From: Planctomycetota bacterium
Lineage (GTDB): Bacteria; Planctomycetota; SZUA-567; JAFGNG01
Reading direction: 5' to 3'
Assembly (NCBI GenBank): GCA_016927125.1
Contig: JAFGNG010000049.1
Location: forward strand, 1-6,916
Length of the DNA stretch: 6,916 nt
Positions 1-6,916 of this stretch are shown here, piece by piece; position 1 is the first letter of the stretch, and the number at the start of each line of letters is the position of its first letter. The translations under genes were made by a program, and so were the position numbers. Below the pieces are notes generated by a model. The model was not told the DNA's origin. It ran no database searches and saw only the letters and a program-made list of their open reading frames with translations.

Positions 1-632
1 ATGGCGGCATAACTCGCCCGGTAAGCGGCCAGGCGGTCGGTTACCGCCTGGGAGTCAAGCCCGGCGGCAAGGATTTCAGCCTGGGCTGCTTCGGGAATCT
101 TCAAATTATTAAGATGGGTAATGCTTTCCAGCTTGAGCGGCGCTTGCCGACGCTCCAGGTCTGCCAGGGCGGCTTGCAGTTGCTTTGCCAAAACTTCGCG
201 GCGCTCCTGCTGGCCCGCAGCATGCGTGGCTTGTAATTGTTTAGACGCGGTTTCCAAAAGCTCTTTCGCCTTGGTTTCAACCTCGCCCAGACAGGAGATT
301 TTAATTCTGCCGCCGGGGCCGCCGGGTTGAATCGCAAGGTAAGGAGATTTATCCAGCAGGGCATCGCTTGCCAGAGTTTCTTCAGAGAGCAGCGCCACCT
401 GCAGACTAAGGGGCTGCTCGCTCGCGGGATGCCTTAGGAGGGGGCTCTCGGGTTGCACCGGGATCAACCGGTATTCGGCTTCGGCCAGATAGCCCGGCTT
501 GACCTCGAGATAGACCCAGGCAAAGGCGGCTGCCAAGGTAAGGAGAAAGCAAAAGATAATCCGCCCGCGGTAGCGCTGCAGCAGGCTGGCGCCGGGGGGC
601 GGGATGAAAGTTGGCGGCGAGCTGTAAACCAT
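1..632 (-). CDS. Wzz/GumC-like polysaccharide chain-length determinant / co-polymerase, N-terminal part (runs off left edge)
   Basis: The frame is open from ATG at 632 to the window edge, giving 210 residues with no stop. The N-terminus (MVYSSPPTFIPPPGASLLQR) is short and proline-rich. A basic stretch (RYRGR, 20-24) is followed by one membrane helix at about 25-42 (IIFCFLLTLAAAFAWVYL), then YLAEAEYRLIPV (48-59), the usual start of the periplasmic part in Wzz/GumC proteins. Residues about 117-165 are rich in A, E, K, L, Q and R and look coiled-coil, as in this family. Family members sit in the inner membrane and set polymer length or couple polymerisation to export. The gene lies 39 bp downstream of a Wza-like exporter, its usual partner, so an operon is likely. 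The ribosome-binding site is modest (AGGA, 9 nt before ATG). Whether a C-terminal tyrosine-kinase domain follows cannot be seen. The family call rests on topology, local pattern and context; I see no diagnostic catalytic motif. Confidence 0.8.
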   Translation of the reverse strand, partial: MVYSSPPTFIPPPGASLLQRYRGRIIFCFLLTLAAAFAWVYLEVKPGYLAEAEYRLIPVQPESPLLRHPASEQPLSLQVALLSEETLASDALLDKSPYLAIQPGGPGGRIKISCLGEVETKAKELLETASKQLQATHAAGQQERREVLAKQLQAALADLERRQAPLKLESITHLNNLKIPEAAQAEILAAGLDSQAVTDRLAAYRASYAA

Positions 633-671
633 AGGTCTCAATCCTGTAAGTTTTCCCGAGAGCTTATTTGC

Positions 672-1679
672 TTACTCCAGCTCCGGACCCAAGGGCGCAA
701 TGATCCGCTTGAAGAACCTGGCCAACCGCACATCCGCGGCCGAGGGAACAAAGATAATCTGCCCCTGGCGCAGATAGGGATCGTTGCCGGTCAAGCCTTG
801 CTGCAGCGCTGCCTGGACATCAATAATACGCCGGGTCGGGCGGCTGCGGTGCGGGGTAATCAGGTACACCCGGTTCATCTCGGCAAAGCGCTTGGCCCGA
901 TAGCCCGTACGCATGGGCGTTTCGGTTTCCGCGCGGATTTGTTCCTTCATGCTCAAGCCTTCTACTGCGTTGGCGAGGGAAGCGGAGTTGGCGCGGAAGA
1001 CAGCTTCGCTGACGCGGATTTCATTAGCCCCCATCGGGTAGCGGCCGGGGTTTTTGACTTCGCCGAAGATGTAATAATAATTGCCGCCGGCATAGTCCAG
1101 GCGGAGCTTGGTCAGGTAGGGGTCCAACGCGTAGGCCTGCAGCCGTACCAGGAGATCCTGTTCGAGCGCGTGCAGGGTACGGCCCCGGGCGGGGACGCTC
1201 TTCTTCACCAGGGGAAGTTCAATGCTGCCGTCGGTCAGGACAACCACAGTGCCGGAGAGCTCGGGGTGGTCTTCAACGTCCAAGGTAAGCTCGTCGCCAA
1301 CCGCCAGTTGGTAGTCGCGCCGGCCGGCCTGGTCGCCGTAGGGACCGCCGTAGATCAATTGCTTGACCGGCAGGAGATCGCCCAGGTCGTAGGCGGTGGA
1401 GTCCTGCGCGACCGCACTGACCGGAAGGTCGCCGGTATTATAAACCTCGGCCGAGACCGGCCGGACTACCGGGATGCGGGAGATAGTCTCCGGCGGCAGG
1501 TTGGGATTCTCCCTGCCGGTATAACTGTTCTGCACTCCGCGGTAAGCCGGCATCACCGGTTGGACCGGGTCCACCCGGAAGGCAGTGCGGCCCTCTGGGG
1601 GTTCGCCAACATCGGATTCGATGCAGGAAGAAAGCAGGCCCGCAGTAATGAGGAGGGTAAGCAAGGCAAGGATTCGCAT
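672..1679 (-). CDS. Wza-like polysaccharide export outer-membrane lipoprotein (poly_export + SLBB domains)
   Basis: The 335-residue protein begins with a lipoprotein signal peptide: MRILALLTLLITAGL, then lipobox L16-S17-S18-C19, so Cys19 should be acylated. Ile follows the Cys rather than Asp, which fits outer-membrane targeting under E. coli rules. A proline-rich, poorly conserved linker spans about 25-120. The polysaccharide export domain runs about 122-195, with YQLAVGDELTLDV (123-135), LSGTVVVLTDGSIELPLV (141-158) and a DPYLTKLRL strand. One SLBB domain follows (about 200-312; YYYIFGEVKNPGRYPMG at 201-217, YLRQGQIIFVP at 302-312). The last 20 or so residues (VRLARFFKRIIAPLG) could form the short amphipathic helix that lines the outer-membrane pore in Wza. 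The protein would form the export channel for capsule or exopolysaccharide. It is shorter than E. coli Wza (379 aa) and appears to have one SLBB domain instead of two. The start is well supported: GGAG lies 7 nt before ATG. It is first in an operon with the Wzz/GumC-like gene. Confidence 0.93.
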   Translation of the reverse strand: MRILALLTLLITAGLLSSCIESDVGEPPEGRTAFRVDPVQPVMPAYRGVQNSYTGRENPNLPPETISRIPVVRPVSAEVYNTGDLPVSAVAQDSTAYDLGDLLPVKQLIYGGPYGDQAGRRDYQLAVGDELTLDVEDHPELSGTVVVLTDGSIELPLVKKSVPARGRTLHALEQDLLVRLQAYALDPYLTKLRLDYAGGNYYYIFGEVKNPGRYPMGANEIRVSEAVFRANSASLANAVEGLSMKEQIRAETETPMRTGYRAKRFAEMNRVYLITPHRSRPTRRIIDVQAALQQGLTGNDPYLRQGQIIFVPSAADVRLARFFKRIIAPLGPELE

Positions 1680-1739
1680 GATCTCTCTCCAAAGAAATTA
1701 AGCAGTTGCTTGCGCCGGCCATACGGATTATCGGACCGG

Positions 1740-1776
1740 AACCCATGCCTCGCGGGCACGGGTTTATTAGTTTTTA
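1740..1776 (+). terminator. Terminator-like hairpin with T-rich tail, pointing toward queC
   Basis: The arms AACCCATGCC (1740-1749) and GGCACGGGTT (1755-1764) pair over 10 bp with one A/C mismatch around a 5-nt loop (TCGCG). A T-rich tail (TTATTAGTTTTT) follows on the plus strand. It resembles an intrinsic terminator for plus-strand transcription, but no plus-strand gene lies upstream. On the minus strand the same hairpin would sit in the 5' leader of the exopolysaccharide operon without a T tract. It may block antisense transcription from entering queC, or shape the leader; its role is not established. Confidence 0.45.
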
Positions 1777-1920
1777 TCGTCTGGCAGCGGGATTAAATTG
1801 ACAGTTTTGTTTGGAGTTGTGGCGTTTTTCCATTTTTTTCGGATCCTGCCTCTCGCGCAAGGACAGATTCATTATCAGAAGGTGGGGGTGGTTAAAAGTC
1901 TTTTTGGCAAGCGGTTTCGG

Positions 1921-1984
1921 AGGACAAGCCTCAAGCCGAGGGTTTATAATATTTATAACGCAATACAGCTAAATGAGTTATAAT
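1921..1984 (+). promoter_or_regulatory. Candidate queC promoter region with two TATAAT boxes
   Basis: A perfect -10 consensus, TATAAT, occurs at 1945-1950. An AGGACA at 1921-1926 (4 of 6 matches to TTGACA) lies 18 bp upstream of it. A second TATAAT is at 1979-1984 but has no recognisable -35 box. Either would give a queC leader of roughly 110-150 nt. Perfect TATAAT boxes in an otherwise GC-rich window are suggestive, yet AT-rich spacers produce them by chance, so this is a prediction only. Confidence 0.35.
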
Positions 1985-1993
1985 GCCGTTGTC

Positions 1994-2023
1994 AGGATTC
2001 CATGATTTCATGATTTCAATCCT
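1994..2023 (+). repeat. Nested inverted and tandem repeat in the queC leader
   Basis: AGGATT (1994-1999) and AATCCT (2018-2023) form a perfect 6-bp inverted repeat. Between them, ATGATTTC is repeated directly (2002-2009 and 2010-2017), and CATGA-TT-TCATG (2001-2012) is a smaller inverted repeat. The outer repeat is followed by CGGGATTTTT. The element lies just downstream of the second TATAAT box, where an operator or attenuating hairpin could act. The structure is seen directly; any function is inferred. Confidence 0.4.
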
Positions 2024-2092
2024 CGGGATTTTTACATATTATTAAAACATAAGAACTTGGGCGAAAAAAATCTTTGCCGGAAATGGGTAAAA

Positions 2093-2098
2093 GGGGAG
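2093..2098 (+). promoter_or_regulatory. Ribosome-binding site of queC
   Basis: GGGGAG ends 6 nt before the ATG at 2105. It is a strong Shine-Dalgarno match at good spacing and fixes the start of QueC. Confidence 0.8.
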
Positions 2099-2104
2099 TA
2101 AATC

Positions 2105-2776
2105 ATGAAACAGGCGGTGGTGCTCCTGAGCGGCGGGCTGGATTCCGCTACTGCCGCGGCGATTGCCCAGGGCGAGGGATATGCAATTTGCGCCCTGAGT
2201 TTTGCTTATGGCCAGCGCCATGCGCTTGAGTTGGCTGCTGCGGAAAGGTTAGCCAAGTTTTTTAAGGCAGTGGAACATAAGGTTATAACAATAGATCTGC
2301 GCGCCTTCGGCGGTTCGGCGCTCACGGCTGAGATCGCGGTCCCGGAGGGTGGGGACGCGCAGGGGATTCCCATAACCTATGTGCCTGCGCGCAACACCAT
2401 CTTCTTGGCTTATGCCCTCGCCTGGGCGGAGGTGCGGGGGAGCCGGGATATTTTTATCGGGGTGAACGCGGTGGATTACTCGGGGTACCCCGACTGCCGC
2501 CCGGAATACATCGCTGCCTTTCAGAAGCTGGCAGATCTCGCCACCCGCGCGGGGGTGGAGGGGCGAGGTATTACGATCCACACTCCCTTGATCAGTTTAA
2601 GCAAGGCGGAGATTATTAAAACTGGAATCGCCCTGGGGGTAGATTACTCGCTGACGCGGAGCTGTTATAACCCGGACGAGGAAGACCGGGCCTGCGGGGC
2701 TTGTGATTCCTGCCGCCTGCGACGGAAAGGGTTCCGGGATGCGGGCGTAGAGGATCCTACTCGATACCAGCATTAA
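2105..2776 (+). CDS. queC: 7-cyano-7-deazaguanine synthase QueC (preQ0 synthase)
   Basis: The 223-residue protein has the normal length for QueC. It converts 7-carboxy-7-deazaguanine, ammonia and ATP to preQ0 in the cytoplasm, a step in queuosine biosynthesis for tRNA. The ATP-binding PP-loop is SGGLDSAT (9-16), followed by SFAYGQRHALEL (32-43), where the family carries its conserved Y-GQRH motif. TYVPARNTIFLAYAL (91-105), GVNAVDYSGYPDCRPE (119-134) and TPLISLSKAEI (160-170) are further family hallmarks. The C-terminal zinc site has all four cysteines: Cys187, Cys197, Cys200 and Cys203. The start matches the family N-terminus (MKQAVVLLSGG) and has a GGGGAG ribosome-binding site. No queD, queE or queF is adjacent, so the rest of the pathway must lie elsewhere or preQ1/queuine is salvaged. 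The gene is monocistronic, ending in a strong terminator. I looked for a preQ1 riboswitch in the leader and found none. It looks intact and functional. Confidence 0.97.
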   Translation: MKQAVVLLSGGLDSATAAAIAQGEGYAICALSFAYGQRHALELAAAERLAKFFKAVEHKVITIDLRAFGGSALTAEIAVPEGGDAQGIPITYVPARNTIFLAYALAWAEVRGSRDIFIGVNAVDYSGYPDCRPEYIAAFQKLADLATRAGVEGRGITIHTPLISLSKAEIIKTGIALGVDYSLTRSCYNPDEEDRACGACDSCRLRRKGFRDAGVEDPTRYQH

Positions 2777-2793
2777 CCCTTAATCTTGTGTTA

Positions 2794-2835
2794 GTTGTAA
2801 TGGGAACGGCTTGCCGTGCCCATTATAACTTTTTT
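2794..2835 (+). terminator. Intrinsic terminator of queC (long near-perfect hairpin)
   Basis: It starts 18 bp after the queC stop. The arms GTTGTAATGGG-A-ACGGC (2794-2810) and GCCGT-G-CCCATTATAAC (2813-2829) pair through 16 base pairs, with one A/G mismatch (2805/2818) and one G-T wobble. Six T residues follow (2830-2835). It is a textbook rho-independent terminator for queC. On the minus strand it lies 78 bp past the end of purB, but the sequence after the hairpin (TAACACAAGATTAAG) is not a T tract, so any action on purB transcripts would be weaker. Confidence 0.9.
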
Positions 2836-2912
2836 GCCCAGGTTAGAGAATTTGGGTTACATCTTTTGGTAGCACCGGCTCCCCAGCCTGTGGTGATCAT
2901 CGCTGGTTTGAA

Positions 2913-4349
2913 TTATACTCGCACGGCCTTGCCGGTAGATGCCGCCTTGGAGTTGTATCGCCGTAGTAGTGGGTTGACCTTGTTCTTGAGGAAGGCGTCA
3001 ACCTGCTCGGGCGCGCGGCCGATATAGCGGCGCGGGTCCAGCAGGGCTTTCCACTCTCCCTTGATCTTCGCAAAGGCGGGATCGGCGCTGAGGCGATCCA
3101 AGAGATCGTTCTCGCCGCCTTCAACCTTAACCACTGCCGCCGCGGCCTGGGAGTGGATGCGGATTTGCTCGTGCAGCTTCTGCCGGTTGCCGCCGGCGCG
3201 GACCGCGGCCATAAGAATATCCTCGGTCGCCAGGAAGGGCAGCTCCGCACGGAGATTCTTCGCAATCACCTGCTTGTAAACCACCAGCCCGTCCGCGACA
3301 TTGGCTGAGAGTTCGAGGATCGCGTCGGCCGCGAGGAAGGCCTGCGGCAGGCTGAGGCGGCGGTTGGCGGAATCGTCCAGGGTGCGCTCCAGCCACTGGG
3401 TCGCGTGGGTGAAATTGCTGTTAAGCGGCATAGTCATGACAAAGCGCGCCAAGGCGCAGATGCGTTCGCAGCGCATGGGATTGCGCTTGTACGCCATGGC
3501 GGAGGAGCCGATCTGCTGTTTGCCGAAGGGCTCTTCAATTTCCTTGCGGTGGGCCAGGATCCGGATATCGGTAGCGAATTTGTGCGCGGATTCGGCGATT
3601 CCCGCCAGGGCAGCGAGGATCTGCGAATCGAGCTTGCGGGTATAGGTCTGGCCGCTGACGGCGATGCTCTCCCGGAAGCCAAGCTTCTTCACCACCAGCT
3701 TGTCGAGGCGCTCCACCTGGCGGTGGTTGCCATCGAAGAGGGCGAGGAAGCTTGCCTGGGTACCGGTCGCCCCCTTGATACCGCGCGCCGGCAGGCCGGT
3801 AATGCGGGCCTCGAGCTCCTGCAGGTCCAAGAGAAAATCCTGGAGCCAGAGGGTGGCGCGCTTGCCGACGGTGGTGGGCTGCGCGGGCTGCAAGTGAGTG
3901 AGCCCCAGGATCGGCAGCTTTTTATATTTCCGGGAAAATCCGGCCAGGTTATTGATTACCGCCGCGGTCTTCTGCGCCAGGAGTTGCAGCCCTGCGCGTA
4001 GGATCATGAGATCCGCGTTGTCGGTGACATAACAACTGGTCGCGCCGAGGTGGATAATGGGCGCGGCTTTCTTGGCCTGCTGGCCGAAGGCGTGGACATG
4101 GGCCATGACATCATGGCGCACTTCGCGCTCGCGCTTCTCCGCTACCTGCCAGTTGATCTCGTTGGCGAATTTCTTCATCTCCGAGATCTGAGCCTTGGTG
4201 ATCGGCAGGCCCAGTTCCTGCTCCGCCTCCGCCAGCGCAATCCAGAGCTGGCGCCAGGAGCGGATTCGCTTCTCCATGGAGAAGAGCTCGCACATCTCCC
4301 GGGAGGCATAGCGGGTTACGAGTGGATTCTCATAAATATTCCTGGACAT
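2913..4349 (-). CDS. purB: Adenylosuccinate lyase (animal-like long type)
   Basis: The 478-residue protein belongs to the fumarase/aspartase superfamily. Adenylosuccinate lyase splits SAICAR to AICAR and adenylosuccinate to AMP, releasing fumarate, in purine synthesis. Landmarks are YENPLVTRYAS (6-16), RHDVMAHVH (78-86), HLGATSCYVTDNADL (100-114), THLQPAQPTTVGKR with the likely general-acid His152, GTQASF (196-201), GQTYTRK (233-239), the catalytic-serine loop GSSAMAYKRNP (281-291; Ser282/Ser283) and ERTLDDSANRR (321-331). From memory, many of these match human ADSL nearly word for word, and the protein resembles that type more than the roughly 430-residue B. subtilis form. One oddity is Ala286, where most members have Pro (SAMPxKRNP). 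I chose ATG at 4349, where family similarity begins. An in-frame TTG at 4370 would add seven residues but lacks a ribosome-binding site, while the GGGAG before the ATG is only 2 nt away. The gene is 26 bp downstream of gyrA, so co-transcription is likely. Confidence 0.96.
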   Translation of the reverse strand: MSRNIYENPLVTRYASREMCELFSMEKRIRSWRQLWIALAEAEQELGLPITKAQISEMKKFANEINWQVAEKREREVRHDVMAHVHAFGQQAKKAAPIIHLGATSCYVTDNADLMILRAGLQLLAQKTAAVINNLAGFSRKYKKLPILGLTHLQPAQPTTVGKRATLWLQDFLLDLQELEARITGLPARGIKGATGTQASFLALFDGNHRQVERLDKLVVKKLGFRESIAVSGQTYTRKLDSQILAALAGIAESAHKFATDIRILAHRKEIEEPFGKQQIGSSAMAYKRNPMRCERICALARFVMTMPLNSNFTHATQWLERTLDDSANRRLSLPQAFLAADAILELSANVADGLVVYKQVIAKNLRAELPFLATEDILMAAVRAGGNRQKLHEQIRIHSQAAAAVVKVEGGENDLLDRLSADPAFAKIKGEWKALLDPRRYIGRAPEQVDAFLKNKVNPLLRRYNSKAASTGKAVRV

Positions 4350-4375
4350 GGCTCCCGGCTTTCTAAGCAAAAGAT

Positions 4376-6916
<2,541 letters not shown>

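Larger units (their letters stand above)
1680..2104. other. Divergent intergenic region between the exopolysaccharide operon and queC
   Basis: These 425 bp hold no gene I can support. The region is more AT-rich than the flanking genes and must carry the promoters for both the leftward exopolysaccharide operon and rightward queC. Visible elements are a terminator-like hairpin (1740-1776), two TATAAT boxes read toward queC (1945-1950 and 1979-1984), a nested inverted/tandem repeat (1994-2023) and weak hairpin potential just before queC. An open frame of 61 codons from a TTG at 1798 has no ribosome-binding site and no recognisable protein. I found no convincing leftward promoter with both boxes. 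Confidence 0.7.

Noticed and set aside
453..1796. A 447-codon open frame on the plus strand opposite the exopolysaccharide genes
   Set aside because: It is fully antisense to two well-supported genes, has no recognisable domains, a biased composition typical of shadow frames in GC-rich DNA, and no ribosome-binding site.
1680..1800. A cyclic-di-GMP riboswitch in the exopolysaccharide leader (minus strand)
   Set aside because: The conserved core (GGACGCAAAGC-like) is missing, despite a stable hairpin in the leader.
1798..1983. A 61-codon plus-strand frame in the intergenic region
   Set aside because: It would start at TTG with no ribosome-binding site, shows no family resemblance and overlaps the candidate promoter boxes.
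2048..2082. A sigma-54 promoter before queC (GG...GC pair in TTGGGCGAA...TTTGCC)
   Set aside because: The GG and GC are 14 bp apart instead of 10, and no TGGCACG-like element fits.
1985..2104. A preQ1 riboswitch in the queC leader
   Set aside because: The class I pattern (a short stem with an ACACCC-like loop and an A-rich tail ending in AAAACUA) is not there, and I could not find the parts of the larger preQ1 classes.
2883..2906. Inverted repeat CCAGC/GCTGG just after purB, as a purB terminator
   Set aside because: The stem is only 5 bp with a 14-nt loop and no T tract follows on the minus strand.
3405..4001. A 198-codon plus-strand frame opposite purB, and other frames opposite purB and gyrA
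   Set aside because: All lie antisense to strongly conserved coding sequence and show no protein signature of their own.

Overview
The window looks like ordinary chromosomal DNA of a Gram-negative bacterium, with a GC content that I estimate by eye in the upper 50s percent. The outer-membrane lipoprotein of an exopolysaccharide exporter implies a double membrane. The adenylosuccinate lyase is of the long type best known from animals and also found in scattered bacteria, and GyrA carries a long acidic tail. Together these hint at a less-studied lineage, possibly in or near the PVC group (Lentisphaerae/Verrucomicrobia-like). That placement is an impression from sequence character and has not been tested.

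Layout from left to right. Bases 1-632 (minus strand) hold the N-terminal 210 residues of a Wzz/GumC-like inner-membrane polysaccharide chain-length or co-polymerase protein, which runs off the left edge. Bases 672-1679 (minus) encode a Wza-like polysaccharide export lipoprotein immediately upstream of it; the two form one exopolysaccharide operon. Bases 1680-2104 are a 425-bp divergent intergenic region. It has a terminator-like hairpin, two TATAAT boxes and a small nested inverted/tandem repeat, but no gene I can support. Bases 2105-2776 (plus) encode QueC, the 7-cyano-7-deazaguanine (preQ0) synthase of queuosine biosynthesis. It stands alone and ends at a very strong intrinsic terminator (2794-2835). 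Bases 2913-4349 (minus) encode adenylosuccinate lyase (PurB), and bases 4376-6916 (minus) encode most of DNA gyrase subunit A, whose N-terminus lies beyond the right edge. gyrA and purB are 26 bp apart and are probably co-transcribed, gyrA first.

The genes fall into three functional units: surface polysaccharide export (Wza-like outer-membrane channel plus Wzz/GumC-like inner-membrane partner), tRNA modification (QueC), and core nucleic-acid metabolism (GyrA plus PurB). I see no mobile element, CRISPR array, tRNA or rRNA. I found no new multi-gene system. The points most worth a second look are the natural Ala at the main quinolone hotspot of GyrA, a deviating GyrA-box, the acidic GyrA tail, the animal-like PurB with an altered signature loop, and unexplained structure in the queC/exopolysaccharide intergenic region.
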